Assembly (NCBI GenBank): GCA_963556145.1
Contig: OY744462.1
Location: 5,146,001 to 5,210,000 of the forward strand
DNA: 64,000 nucleotides
Source of the DNA: Hygrocybe punicea
Taxonomy: Eukaryota > Basidiomycota > Agaricomycetes > Agaricales > Hygrophoraceae
Reading direction: 5' to 3'
Positions 1 to 13,731 of the stretch are shown here, one piece after another. Position numbers and translations under genes: made by a program. Within the stretch, counting starts at the first letter, position 1. Each line of letters opens with the position of its first letter. The notes under the pieces were generated by a model. The model was not told the origin of the DNA and searched no databases. It was given only the letters and a program-made list of their open reading frames with translations.

Positions 1-210
1 GAGAAGAGAAACTAATTAGCGTCACGTCGTCACGTCTATAACGCGGATGTCAAAACAACGCCAAATTTCAATGCGATAATAAGGCGATATAAGGTGACTA
101 TTATTTGAGTATGCTCTACGGGCAAGGCAAGGTGCAGCGTACAGAAATACAGAGCAGAATGAAATGTTCGAAAGCGAGATACTTGCACAAAATTAACTAG
201 AGGATGATTG

Positions 211-3200
211 TCACGGTGGTGGTGGCGACACAGTGGGCGTAGTTCGACCATGGGAAGAGCCGTTGCTAGTGGTACTCGATCTGTATTGAAAGATATCATG
301 CAGCCTGTGCAACTTTTCTTGAGTCCTAGCACTTTCTGTGCTGCTCAATCGTCGTGATGTAACATCGACTTTGTTACTGATAGACGAATCCGATGTTGGT
401 TCTTGGTTGGATTCCAGTTCTGACCAATACCCCCATGAGAATTCACAACCAGGAATACAAGGATGGTGTACGAACTTGAAAGGGTGTCAGCAACAGCCAC
501 GTTTCTTTCCTGATCTTCTGCTGCTCGACTGGCTAAGGCACGGTTGATATATTTCCGGAATGCGGCACCTGTTGACTCTAGCATCTTCTCCACTCGGGGT
601 CTCTTGTGAGGGTGAGCCTTCAAGAAGTGATGAAGCTCTGTGATGCCTTCCTTATGCAGAGCTCCTGTCGTTTCGCTGGAGATATTGCCGATAATGCTCA
701 GCAATTGGGCGTCCGGGTCCGGTTCCTCAGCGGTTGGGGCACACGGTGCGTGCCCGTTGAGGGAAGCCGAGCTAGGACTCGTTCTGTGACTAGGTACAGA
801 ATGATGATGGGCCAGAGATGCAATCGAAGATGCGGTTTCTTGTGGGGATATAGGTCGACTAGAAGTTGGGGAGGCAGGTCGAGCGATCTGGTCGTTGGAT
901 GGCCAATTCCGCCGCGCTGGAAGCACCGTTCCAGCTCGTGCATTGGAATTGAGTATCCGATATACGTATGGATACACGATCGTTGCGGACGGATCGTCGA
1001 AGGAAGCAGAGAGCAGGTCGTAAACCTCGTCTCCATGATGGGCTGCCACGGAATGTTGGTAAGTAAAAATCGTTACGCTATCAAGGACTCACCAACAACA
1101 TGTTGAATGATAACTTTGATGGTTCGCAAAGGCATGTCTCCACAGGGAACCTTATTCGTTGCCCGAGCGCGCCATTCATTTGGAGGAACCGATTGTAAGA
1201 AATGTTCGATGGCGGGGAATAGCTCAACGGGATCGAGGTGTTGTTCGCTCAGATCTTGCGGGATGTTCCTTGCTAGTTTCCACACACATTTCAACACAAG
1301 TTCGGCGACCCTGGATTCCTTAGAATCTGCCAAGGTACCATTGCTCGGAAACGGTTTCACAATTTGAAGCAGTAGTGCAAAAAGCGCTCTGCGAAAATAA
1401 GTGGTCAATCCCTTGCAAGTTTCGCCCCCTAGAATAACATACCGAAATATAGACATCCGTCTCCCTGTTGCGAATAATCGCAGGATAATCATATTAATAA
1501 AGCGAGACAAATCTTTCACTTTCTTGACATGACTATCGTCCGTCTCAAGAAGGCGTAAAGTCAATTCCTCCAACAGCGATGTTAGGATGTCCACGGTTAA
1601 AGACTCGGCAAGGAAAGGATGGTCGCAGAAATTATTCAGCGTTTGAATAAGGTGTTTTGCCAACCTGAAGTTTTCGTCTGGGACAAGATCGTCAGGTCGA
1701 TCAAAAACATGCGCCATCTGGAGGGTTATGGTTTCTATTAAGCCCTCCGTATGCTCGGCCAATTCACGGTAATGAGAGGATGAGGGACCAGCCTCTGGTC
1801 CAACGGCTAAAATTTTCTGAATCCTTTTTAAAGCGTCAACACTTCGGGTAGGGTCGCTACTGAGAATACTCGAGATGGTGACCGTTATATCATCTGAGCC
1901 TTCTGTTCGCAGGATATCAGAAGCAACAGGGATGACAACCTCCTTCGGCGGGTTGGCAGACGGAATACCGTTTGCTATTGACGGATCGTTGGAGGACAGA
2001 TTGGATCGGGGACGTCCTAAACGCGAGGGCAGCATGCTCTTGGGGCGACCGATCCCTGTGGGAGACGAAGGACTGGTGGATGTGATGGCAGGTGAGAGGG
2101 GCCGGACGAGGTTTGGCGCGGGTGATACTGATTTTACTGTGCGCGCAGGGGACGTGGGACGAACTAGTTTTGAAATGCCAGCGATTGACGGGCTTGCAGG
2201 CCTAGGGATACCTCCGGGACGAAGGCCTGAACCTGGCGAGCCAGGTCGAGGCCCGCCAGCTGCCAAACGAGCTATCTGAGGGGGTGGTGCAGGGGCCTCG
2301 GTCTTTGATGGACTGCTGGGTCCCACTACCCGACGTAAGCGCTCTTCCAACTGGGTTTTATCTTTTGGAGATAAGGTCCCAACAAGTGACCATATTTTTT
2401 CTCCGACTAATGCGTATCCCTCGCTGTATACGCAAACCCTGAGCTAGGGGAAATCTCTTGAGAAATGGTACGACTCACCTCAAAATAGTCAATGCCGATT
2501 TGCGTACTTGAACGTCCTTGTCAGAAATCATTGACGCTATCAACGGAAATGCCTTGCTTGGTTCGCATGCACCCAGGCCTGATCGTTTCAACAAACCGGC
2601 CATCTCATCCAAAGCGCCTTGACGTGTCTTAGCCACCCTCGACTTCAGGCCATAATCGAGCAACAGTTGGAATACCCGACTGTAGGCGTAGACCCTAGGC
2701 AAACTCTGTATGATTTGTTGGACTCGTACACGGGCTTGCTCTCGAGCGTCGCCGAGCTGAATGTAGCGTATTGAAAAGTATCACATGATCAAAGATGAAA
2801 GCAATACCTTGTATACCATGGTAGGAATAAAGCAAAGTGCCTCCGTGTCAGTGAGTTGATAGTCGACGCTCCGAAGGAAGGCTACGACTGCTTCAACAGC
2901 GTCAAGACACTTCGAAATTAAATTGGGTTGAGCTTCGTGGGCTTTGATGGAGGCGTACTTGAGCGGAAGATCGAAGTTGGCGATGCACACAGATCTGACT
3001 TCTTCGAACTCATCGTCGGCTTCTGCACGGGAAAACAAGTCGGCCATGACTGTGAGACCTTGAATGTGATCGTTCACAGCGTTGTGGTCGTGGCTGAATA
3101 AACGAGTAACGAGGTCCTTTGAAGCGTGGGGCTCCATTTGGTGTTGCAATAGCTCAGCAAGGTCTTTTCTGGTAGATCCGCCTTCATTGATCCATCTTGA

Positions 3201-6200
3201 GCCATCTTTTGCCAATCTAATCCTCTTAGCTTCGATGTTCATTGATGTAAAGGGTAAGGAGAATGAAACCGGTTTGACAGCGGTGGTCGTGGGTGGCCCA
3301 GATCGCTTCAGGACAGTCACCGGTTTTCCAGGTTGGAGAGATGATTGTTCCACGGGTGTCTCCGCTCTCGAATCGGGTTGACTGGTACCTGGTGGGAGTT
3401 TTCGACGAACCCCGGTGAGTTTGCTCACTGGAGCGACCTTGATGGCAGCGACCGTTGGTGAATCTGGAAGAAGGCTCGTAGGACTGGTTGATTCCGTAAC
3501 AGCGACGGGTTTGGCACATAGTTTCGATGTTGGAGGAAGTGGCGCAGCAGCTGTAGCAGCTGGACGAGCCGCTTGGATGAGGGGGACAGCTGAGGCCCTA
3601 GAAGCAGGTTTTAATGAATTGGTTTGCTGCAAGACATAGTCGAATCCAGCACAAAGGATTAATGTAGGTAGAAGCGCTTGAGCTGCTTTGCGAACATCGC
3701 CGTTGCGATCATCAAGGCAAGAAACAACAGCTGAAGCCCAGTGGCTCAGATCCAGAGTTGGAGGGGGTTCGTGGTCCCTGAACCACTCCAAAATCCAGTG
3801 AAGCAGGGCAGATTTCTGCACGGGGTTCGACGACTCTAAAGCAGTTGTGAGGCCATGGACCATCGATTCTACGCCATCACAGGCTGTCGCGATAGAGGTC
3901 AGTGTTTGAACGGCTGCCGCACGAATGGGAGCCTTCTGATCGGCGAGAACTGTGGCAACAGGCAAAGCGAAGAATCGCGTCTGTTTATCGAAGGCCTTCC
4001 CCATACCGGTGGCAATCCGAGAAACAATATCTAATGCGAGGGTCTGCACTGCCTTGTTCGTGTCTGTTACTCGAGCCTTGAGAACTTGCCCAATATCACC
4101 TGCAAACAAAAATTACTCATGAGGTAAATGTAGGACTATAAGGACTTACCCATACTCGGTTTCAATCGCTTGTTGGCACCTTGATCCAAGAGTGCTTGCA
4201 GTAATTCCAAGGCCTCTTTTTTAGTTTTCCACGACTCACTCTTCGAGTCTGCCAAAATAGTAGTACCTTTGAGCAGACCGTCAAGTTCCACCCGAGGGAA
4301 CAACTCTTCCAGAGGTTCGCCGGTACCAACGGCGCCGTCTTTTCCGGATGATGGCGATGCTACATTGGCTAGGTCGGCCGACGTGCGATTGGGTTCTGGC
4401 ACAGGATTGCCTTCAACTTTCTCAAATTCGCTGTTGATGGTACTTAGTAATTGAGGATTCAGATCCTCCAAAAAGTCTTTGATACCTAGAGACGAATATC
4501 GATATGTTCGTCAGCACAACAGAAAGCACGCTCTTGCAACATACCTGAGCCTGCAAAAAGCTTCAGAGTAACCAATGTCTTAGTCGCGCTTGTTCGCACA
4601 GCAGCATTGGAATTCTGGAGCGCCGTTTTGAGAAATTCGATGAGAGCACGCAAGGACAGACCAGCGATGCCAAATTCAGCAAGGGCCGACTGCACCCAAG
4701 TCAATGCATCGGCTAAAACTTTGGGTGCCTTTTGTTTCGAGAGTGGTTCGTATACTATCAAAATCAGATCGATATTTCCGATATGAACATGACAAAAGAA
4801 ATATCCGACCTTGACACAGGACAAATTGCAGAGAAGTCTTTTCCGCAAAGGTCAACAACGTATCACCAGCGGGTTTCTTCAATTTCATATCTCCTAGTTT
4901 CTCGCTGAGATGGGCGACACAGAGCGCAGGACATGATCTGCCAAATGATGGACATCGTTCCGCCAGGATGGTCAGAATACCATATAGCTTTGCTGACACC
5001 TACAACAGATTTCAGCGGATTCACCGCCATAGACCGTGTACTTACCTGAAAATTTTTCTCTGCCCAGCCCTTTTTTGCCAGGGCTCGTATGACCACTTCC
5101 GCATCCACTTCGACAACGACTCCTTCAACCCAAGTCTGCAACTCCTCCAAGGCGGCCAATCTTGTTTTCCAATTTGGGTCCCCGAGATCCGTTAAGAGAT
5201 TAGATGGTATCAGTTCTGCAGCAAGAGTATCCGCTTCTTCAGGCGTGTGCTTGTATTTGAAAGTGTCAAGCATTCCAGGTTGGGTAGCGCCACCTCTGGA
5301 CGGCTTCGGGACCCCAGCTGCAGGAGTCAGTTTCTTGGCTACGGGAGCTGCAGGGGTCGTCGAAGAGGCGGCATTCAATGGCTTTTTCAGCTGGGACGAA
5401 AAGGGAATGAGCAACGTCAATATTTTCGGGATAAAACCTGGTCATCACCGGTTTCCCAGGCAGTTTCCCACCCATCTTCGTTGGCGGTACTGTTTCATCG
5501 TCCGGTTTTGTGGTGACAACCTTCCTGGCGGGAAGTTTCTTCGCAAGTGCCTCTTGAGAGGTAGGAGGCGCCTTTGGGGGTCCATTGGTGCCCGTTTTAC
5601 ACTTGACTGCCGCTTTTTCGTACGCTTCTTTCACTTTTGCTTTTCTCATATCTGCCAATCCCTCTAAAACTGCATTCATCATTCTCTCCCCCACCATCTT
5701 CATCAATGTCCCCAAACAAATCGCAGCTTCATTTCTCGCACCTTCATATCCGTCTTCCACGAGAGTGGCGAGTGGTTCCGAAAGCATTTTGATCTGCGCG
5801 TTTTGGATAGGCGTTGTCGCAGTAGAAAGACACCGTCCCAAGAATTTAAGAGCACCTTCTTTCACCTGGGGATTTTTGGATGCAAGTGCAGGTATGATAT
5901 CCGGTATAATATCCGGCAGTGACGTCTGTGACACCAGCCAGTAGTCAATAATCATGTAGAGAAAACGAATGCGTTTAAGTAGAAACTTGCAGTTTGAAAC
6001 ACCGCGTCTAACGCTGCGCCAATTGCGTCCGTGACATTGGCCTTTCGCTCCTTCATTCTTTCCAGCATAGGTCCAACCACCACTTCGCGCAATCGGGCAA
6101 AAGAACTGGCCATGCCCTTTGCCAGGGCTTCCATGCATGCCGCAGCCGTCATCACGCAGTTTATGTTCGCGTCCCCTTGAATTCTAACCGCCAATGACCT

Positions 6201-7420
6201 AGCCAGTTCTCCGAGTTCGGGTGCATCCTTAATACGAAGGGTAGATGTTAGCAGGGTCAACAATTCATCCAACACTTCCTTGCGCTCTTTCCACTTCGAA
6301 GAAGTAAGCGATGCTTGAAGGGATGATGGAATTTTGAGAACTATATCAACTGGTTCCGCGCAAGTACGTGGATCAGGAGGGGCTAAATCTGCCTCAAAGG
6401 GGGTAAGTTTTGGAGAGTAACACAAAGAATAATGCCTGCCTTCTTCCGTTTGAGCACCTTCAGACACACCATTTTCGGCAACGTCGCCCGCATCCGCCTC
6501 CCTAGTTTGCGCACGTGTCAATCTCTCTGGCTTGAAGCTACCCTTCCCTTTACCGTCTTTCTCCATGCTTTCGAACGCCTCTTTCAACTCCTTCACCTGT
6601 ACAGGCTTGAGATCCGCAAGCCACGGCTCGATTGATGGCCCCATGTAGTTATAAAGTACATGAGCGAGAAGTGTGCCCTCTGCCCGGACCGCTTTATCGC
6701 TGTGGGAAAAGATTTTTGGGAGAGCCTTGAGGATCGGAGGAGCCGGTGTTGTTTGCACACCAAAAAGCCTGACATGCAACAATGAATGAGATTGGGAAAC
6801 ACAGAAAGGTAGGTTTCATCGGAAGGCTCTCCAAGAAAAATTCCACAGATAATTTCAAACTCGATGGACCCACCTGATGACTTCTTTCAAGACAAACACA
6901 CAACCCCCTACCGCCTTCGGCTGTTTAGCACCCAGCCCCGGAAGAATGTCGGCCTAGTTGAATAGGCCTAGATGAGATAAGATGTTCAGTTACGAAGGCA
7001 AAATGTTGCACTTGCCACAACGCCTGCTCCCCCATTCTCCATCTCAACATACTGCAATGATAACTCCACAGCTTGGTTCTTGGTTCCCACTCTCGATGAG
7101 CCAAAACATTTCTCAACCAATGCAGGCACTATGGTACCCCTAGTCTTCGCAGCAGTCTCTCCAGCGAATTTCACGAGTGCCACAAGGCACTCCACGCCCT
7201 TCTCCTGAGCTACCGCGTTGGTGTCTGTCGCGATCTTCCTGAGGAGGTCGAAATTGTTGACATACGGCTTGAATGCAGGATCAGTGTCTGCCGTCGTGGC
7301 TTGGAAAATTTTGATCAGCGATTCATAGGCATGTACACGGGCTTTCCAGTTTTTATGCGTAAGGCGATCAGAAATAGGGATAGAGGTGAAGTCTTCTTCC
7401 TGAGGTGGAACACCGTCCAT
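211..7420 (-). CDS. STU2: XMAP215/Stu2/ch-TOG microtubule polymerase
   Basis: This family binds tubulin through TOG domains, tracks plus ends and speeds microtubule growth at spindle poles and kinetochores. Reading leftwards from the ATG at 7420, five TOG-like HEAT units can be followed: about 7390-6590 (begins ISDRLTHKNWKARVHAYE), 6390-5600 (LTSSKWKERKEVLDELL), 5240-4500 (LGDPNWKTRLAALEELQ), 4310-3620 (SESWKTKKEALELLQALL) and 3200-2470. They are joined by Ser/Pro/Lys-rich linkers and followed by the helical C-terminal domain at about 1900-1070. The last exon uses the frame ending RTTPTVSPPPP and stops at 211-213; the frame that stays open to 345 runs through a probable intron. There are about a dozen short introns. 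Five TOG units is the animal/basidiomycete layout, against two in budding yeast. The family call is certain; exon joins are approximate. Confidence 0.92.
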
Positions 7421-7478
7421 GCCTGGTTGAAGAGCTTTTCGTCACGTTTCGTTTCGTAATCGCGATAAAACACCCAGC

Positions 7479-7484
7479 CACGTG
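7479..7484. promoter_or_regulatory. CACGTG E-box upstream of STU2
   Basis: The palindrome CACGTG lies about 60 bp upstream of the STU2 start codon in the 150-bp gap after APC5. Such sites bind Cbf1/USF-type bHLH factors in fungi. A six-base site is common by chance, so function is only suggested by its position. Confidence 0.3.
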
Positions 7485-7570
7485 ATGTAGTAAATATAAA
7501 TTCCAACAAATTGTACCAGATCCTTCAATCTTGAACCAATAAGTGCATGCTTCATATTGAGCTGCAATGT

Positions 7571-10531
7571 TTAGCGACCTGTTATTGCAGCCCCGACATC
7601 TGCCACTACCTGCCAGATTGCTGCTACTTCCTGGTCCACAGCTCTCACTTCCCGCCGTTTGACTTCGTCTTCTGTATCAAAGTGTCTTTTGACCGCCTCA
7701 TCTCGTTCATCCTCTAAACCTAGGTTGTGATAAACCACGGAAAGATAGTACTGGACGTCCATCAGCTGACGGGTCATTTGCAACCCTTGAAAGTCGGCTT
7801 CAGCCTTCAGAAGGTATGGGAGGGCTTCATGTAGTGCTGCACCTTGAAAAACAAGGGAATTAAGAAGGCTGTGGATCAGAAAATTTACGACTGCCTCACT
7901 AGTTGAATCTTCCGCAACAATGATGCACCGTGCAAGAGTAAAGCACGCAAGTGCTCGTTGCTCAATGTCATCCCCGTTGATTAACTGTGATTCAATCATT
8001 GAGTACATCCTACCAAAAGAATGAATTCATTAACCTGTGGCATTATTTCTTCCAAAATCTTGCGAGATCGTTTTGTCATTCCGAATTCAAGACCGACATC
8101 CGCCAGTAGAATGATGCCAGTACGATATAAACCAAATCGACACTGAAACTCAGAGTGCCATAGCGCCCTTAATAGTTGTTCTATCGATGATGTAGCTTGA
8201 TCACATTGCTAAGATATAGTGGGGTCAAAACAGTGTGCAATGAAAGGCTTGTATCTACTGACCTGCATCTTCATCACTTCAAATAAGGAATCACGTATTA
8301 TATCTGTTGTAGTGGAAGTTGCATTGAAAAAATAGTATTTGGGGTTGAAAGTTCCGGGTGGACGTCGTGGTAGAAGAAATTCTCGATATAGGCGATGATG
8401 TCCCCTGTTATTCAACAGATTCAACGAGATGTGCTTTCTCGAATTAAGAGATGACGGCAAGCCTACCGACGGCAGGCCCTGAGTACGAGGATGTGCCAAA
8501 CCTCGTTCGCCCACAACACGTAGTCGTTGAGAGGAATCCCCCGCCAAACATCAGGTTCGAACAATAAGGCTAAGCCTTCTTCATAATGTCCTTGTCTTGC
8601 TTTCTGTGGGAAGAAACTCAGATGTCAGCCATTTTCGTGAGTTAGTGAAGCCTTGTTCTCCCTGAGACGGTGGTGGGACCACCTCTAACCTTGTAAGCGC
8701 GATTCAAAATGACTGATACCCGATTATTATCATCGCCTCCAATCTCTGTGAAGGCCATCACAACATTTTCCTCTATTGCAGCGAGCCGGTCGCACCCTAT
8801 AATGCCACGTAATTTGCATATTGATAGAGAAAAACGGCCGGAATCCTCACCAGCTGCGGACCAAAGGATTGATTGCACGGCGTGTTGGCTCCATTGCTCG
8901 ACTTCTTCTGAGGAGGCCGGCTGGGCTTCTACCCAATGGTCGTACAAACCAAGAGCTTGCACAACTTTCTCGAATGAAGCGCTCAGAGGTTGTTCCTGTC
9001 AAAAAGGAAATTAACAAATTTTGTGGAGGAAAAAGGGTCGTCATACGCTCTGCACGCGCATCAACTTCTGAACATCGAATAGTACCTCAAGAGGATTGAG
9101 ATCTGGTTGTATTTCATTTAGGGTCGGTTTTCGACCAGGGTCTGTGGGTGGTAAGCGATGTGACAAGCTGCGTAGTCAATTTCCACCATGTTTAGAACGT
9201 CAGGCACATTGGCCAAGGCTGACCTGATACAATGCTGAAGTGTCAGTCTGTCGCCGCTCGTTCGAGCAACGTTGATGGCTTCCTGGAGAAGCTGAGTGTT
9301 TAATGAGTGAGAGTATTTGTAGTGTGTGTAATACAACAAATCTTCACCTTCCGAGCTGCTGCATGTTCACCTCGCATATAGTGCATGCGGACAAAGTTCA
9401 GCAAGGCATGTTGTCGAATCCCGCTGCTGCAGTTTTTAGTATTAGTCCAATGTAAACAAGGTGGTTGATCGCACGAGTCATTATTTTCATGAAAACGTTG
9501 TTCAAAAAACCGACGCAAATTTTCGGTCGCAATGTTGTCATCACCAGTTGCGTTGCCTTTCTCCCAGCTACATTGAGCGAATCAAATCGAATCAAAATGG
9601 AACCAGTCGCAACGTGGGAAACGAACATTTCATAGGAGTCAGGTTGTGCCCAAATCTTTTTATCCTCCTGGGTTTTGAAGATCAACAAATCACCTAAAAC
9701 GTCCAGCAATAAATGAGACATGACATGACCGTGCAATGGGACGGCATACCATTATTCAATTGATCTTTTATTATACAGTCATAGCCGGCTTGGGGATTTC
9801 CTCCGCACCACGCCTGATAGTCTTTCTGAAGTTTGACAACACCAGAAAACGACAGTTTGATAAAGCTGAGGTAGCACCGTCTGCAAAAAAATCCGAAGAT
9901 GGAACGACGTGTCTAGAATGAAAACAATGGGTTCATTGAATGTATAGACCGAAGTCGTTCGTACAAGTATTGGGGGGTCCTGGAGATACAAATCTTCAAA
10001 AGTGAAGGTGTCGCGAGGAGTGAGTAACTCACTTCGTGAGGCTTTTCCATGAAGAGCGACTGTACACCTGGAGATTTCGCTCTTTCACAATACTTAGCGT
10101 ACAAGCTCGGCGGCGGGCTCACTGTTAAAAAAATTTGTCATTTCGTCTGGGGTTTGTAAATCATTGTGCTGGCAATATTGATCTCAGTATTTCGAGTCCT
10201 CTATTGGAAACTGGCTCACCAGGCCCATCAATGCAGTGACTAGACTCTGTACATTTGGTGTATCACCCTTTGGCCCAGCACTCAATTCATCGATCAACTC
10301 TCGAAACGACTTTGGTTGCGCCACCTGCTCAGCATCGATATAACAAAATTCAAGATCTAGAATATCTCGCAAACGTGCCTCCGATATCTCATTCAAGAGA
10401 ACGCGATAGACATGAAGTATGAAAGGTTTCGGTAGGTTCGATCCGTAGTCTTTGAAAGTAAGCATAAAAATCGTTAGAAGGCAAACGTGATGAGGGCGAA
10501 GGACGTGATGTGTTGGGGGTGGTTCGTCCAT
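7571..10531 (-). CDS. APC5: Anaphase-promoting complex subunit 5
   Basis: APC5 is a TPR-repeat scaffold of the APC/C ubiquitin ligase that drives exit from mitosis. The first exon reads MDEPPPTHHVLRPHHVCLL and continues with the helical APC5 N-terminal region to about 10184. The diagnostic segment lies near 9420-9230, where an exon reading QHALLNFVRMHYMRGEHAAA leads into LQEAINVARTSGDRLTLQHC, the conserved Apc5 TPR block. The C-terminal exon (8008-7571) contains further helical repeats (ALPYLLKAEADFQGLQM). ATG 10531 was chosen because the open frame upstream of it begins only with TTG. The stop lies 150 bp upstream of the STU2 start, on the same strand. Its start is 78 bp from that of NOC3 on the other strand. 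Many exon borders between 8 and 10 kb are uncertain. Confidence 0.85.
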
Positions 10532-10609
10532 TGGAAAGTTCAAGTCGAAGGACTACGGACGCCAGTGCACGTGCGCGCCGTGAGCTGAGCCAGGTCTGAG
10601 GTTTGTGGA
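10532..10609. promoter_or_regulatory. Shared divergent promoter APC5/NOC3
   Basis: Only 78 bp separate the start codons of APC5 (-) and NOC3 (+), so both genes must be driven from this gap or from sites inside their own 5' ends. It is GC-rich near NOC3 and contains a CACGTG palindrome at 10568-10573. No TATA box is visible. Confidence 0.55.
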
Positions 10610-13422
10610 ATGGCAAATTCAAACAGCAAATCCAAGGGCAAAAGGTTGGCGCAGACAGCGCAGGTATTTTGCATCGATGGTAATTCAATCAGTTTCAATG
10701 ACCCCATTAATATGTCGTTCCATTACCCAGGGACCTTCAAAAAAACGCAAACTCGCGCCAACCACTGGCAGTCTTAGGCCTAAAGGCGTCAGAAAGGCCA
10801 AGGAACAGAAGAAGGCAGCAGCATCTGATAGAGACATAATTCCTATTCCTGTCTCAGACCATGGTATTCATCTGTCCGACCAAGACTTAGAAGTTCTCGA
10901 GACGTACGGCAATGCTGCATCATTTCTGGATAACCTGGATCAGAATGGAATATCTAGGTAGCCCTCCAAACATATCTCTTAATTAGGGATCGCTGAGCTC
11001 CTTTACAGGAGTAAGAAGGAAACGGATCGATTACATCGCATGAACAAGCCTGCCCGCAAGGCTCCTGTTATGGATGATTTGCCTTCTATCGATTCCCATG
11101 ATGAGGACAACGGCTCATGGAGTCCAGATCTTGACGAAAAATGTAGTTCACCGCCTGGTTCGATCCGCGTCGAGGATACATCGAGCGAGGATGACCTCCA
11201 AAACTCGCCTAGTGACTTCGATTCCGATATCGAGATGCCCTATGAGGCTGTTCCTCGTAAGCGGCGACCTTCGTGGGACAATGACCAAAATCCCAGTGTT
11301 CACCGCTTGCCTATCAAATTACCTGACGGCCGAATCCAGAAAGTCACTGTCCCTTTACCGGCAGAATTGACAGTCAATGTCAGAGATGAACACGAGGACA
11401 ACACGGATCAGACAGAGCGAGTTGCAACACCAATAGTGGAGGACATTTCCACAGGAGCTCGGTTTGGTCGGCCTGCCGTCGTCGACGTCGTAGGGAATAA
11501 GTCACAAAAGACACGGGTCCAGAATGCCAAGGAAGAGATCGCTAGCATCTGCCAAGAAATTATTGCAGAACCGGAGAATAATGTAAGTTACATTTGCGAA
11601 TAAGTAACCAATCTGCCTCACGAACCACATCAGCTTGGACTTTTGAAGCGTTTACACACGTTTTCTTTGGGGGAGATCTCAACGCCTGCCCACCCAGATC
11701 CTGTAGCGAACAGTCTGGTCATCCGAAAGCTCGCTATCCTGTCGCAACTGGCAGTCTTCAAGGATATTATCCCTGGGTATCGTATTCGTGCTCTAACGGA
11801 CACTGAGAAAGCAGAGAAAGTGAGTCAATCAGTAGCGCGGACTCGGGAATGGGAGCAGGGTCTTGTAGTGGTCTATCAGTCGTATCTTCGATCTCTAGAA
11901 GGGGAATTGAAAGGTATGATAACTATGCTTGGCATTTCTGGCGTTATCTGACTGTCAATGGGAATACCAGCCAAAACTAACTTAGCCGATGTTTCTCTAC
12001 AATGCGTATGCACGCTGGCGGTTGAAGCAACCCACTTCAACTTTAGCGTCAATCTCATGAGCTGCATCGTCGCCCGATTGAGTAAGAAATCATGGGACAA
12101 GGTACCTTGCTCACCTTTCTCTCGCGTCTGATTCTAAGGATACGGCGATTTCAGTCATCGGACTTGTGTCTCAAAACTCTCATTCGTGTCTTTCGTTCAG
12201 ATCTTACGGGGGCTTCTTCCTTGGAAATTGTTCGGCTCCTGAACCGAATGATAAAGGAGAGGCGATTCAATGTTCACCCCAAAGTATTGTCATGTCTAGT
12301 TCACCTTCGACTCAAAACGGAATTGGGAACACGAACCTCGGAATCAAAATCGGACAAGAAGTCCTACTCGAAAGGACGAGCTGCCACCCGTCGTGCTAAA
12401 GGGAAGGCCACTGACCAGCCCCATAGGAGTAAAAAGGCCAGGAAGGCCTTGAAAGAACAAAAGGAAATTGACAGGGAGTTCCGTGATGCTGAAGCTGAAG
12501 TTGACAAGGAAGAGCGAGCCGTCTCTGTGCGTCCTTCCTGCATGATGTCCTTTGGACGTCTTCGGGCTGATCCATCACGCTTTCCAGCAAACGGAAACTC
12601 TTAAATTGCTCTTCGTGCTTTATTTTCGAATTCTGAAACACCCCACTCCAACCCCTCTGTTACCCGCTGCATTGCAAGGTATCTCTAAATATGCCCATTT
12701 AGTGAACATCGACTTCTTTAAAGACCTCATGAAGGTATTGAAAGGCCTCATTTCACGTGATTCAGAGGAGGATCCAGAGGTACCCAAAGACGGAAGTGCC
12801 ATTCAACACAGGTTACTATGTATCCTCACGGCTTTCGAACTCCTTTCCGGCCAAGGTTTGCTTGGTTGTTTTCTTAAACCGAGTTGCGCAGCCATTAATG
12901 TCCGTCCATTCTTCAGGCGAGGCACTCAATATTGATCTCAGCGATTTCATTATGGAGCTCTATGCTATTATTTTACCGCTGAGTCTCCTACCGGATATCG
13001 AAACCCCCCCTTCCTCATTTGACGAGGATTTCGGTGGCGAGAAACCTCAGTCTGTGATTGACATAGTCTTTCGTGCCTTGAATGTGGTATTCTCACCCCG
13101 AACCTTCGGGTCATCTCCACCTCCCTGGCGATCGGCCGCCTTTTCGAAACGAATCCTAATTGCGTCACTCCAATGGCCACCTGAATCGGCTTTGCGTGCA
13201 CTTGATTTTGTGGCAAGCTTGATCGGTAAATACCCCAAGCTCGAATCGCTATTGAACACAGATGACCGCACTTGTGATGGAAATTATCGTCCAGACATCG
13301 ATGATCCGCAGCTATGCAACCCCTTTGGGACGTCGTTTTGGGAACTGCATATCCTACAACAACATTGGGACCCAAGAGTTCGGGAGGAAGCCAGGAAACT
13401 GGCTAGATTCACCCACTCATGA
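10610..13422 (+). CDS. NOC3: Nucleolar complex protein 3 (Noc3)
   Basis: Noc3 pairs with Noc2 to carry 60S pre-ribosomes from nucleolus to nucleoplasm and also has a reported role in replication licensing. The first exon is short and basic (MANSNSKSKGKRLAQTAQ), splices at GTATTT, and the next exon opens GPSKKRKL. An acidic linker follows (11040-11300). The NOC3p domain starts around 11500 (KEEIASICQEIIAEPENN, then LGLLKRLHTFSLGEIS). A CBF/Mak21-type region runs from about 12600 to the end, which closes with the family-like WELHILQQHWDPRVREEARK. A Lys/Arg-rich stretch at 12355-12470 probably acts as nucleolar targeting. ATG 10610 is the only start giving this N-terminus. The family call is firm; several of about eight introns are inferred. 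Confidence 0.92.
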
Positions 13423-13731
13423 AACCTCGATAAAAATGGTATTATTGGTCCAGACGGGTATTCTCCCAGAGTATATATAAATTATCGCCGGAATCCAAAA
13501 AAAGATATACGTACATGGTCAAGGTCGAAAAGATAAACATCGGAAGCTGTCTGAAAGACAATTGAACGAAGAAGTATTGGCTGGTGGAATGGTCCGAAAG
13601 GAAGTCATGAATCCCAAAAAGAAAAGAACAACGAACTCTCCGATGACCCGTCCTCCCCCACCCGATGATAGCACTTTCAATGAAGCTGGGCGTTATTTTC
13701 ATTTTGTACAAGCAAGGTTGCTATAGTGATG

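Noticed and set aside
345..1049. Open frame ending KSMLHHDD as the STU2 C-terminus
   Set aside because: Its last 60 residues are unlike the family. A GT donor near 483 and an acceptor near 345 lead instead to an exon ending RTTPTVSPPPP at 211.
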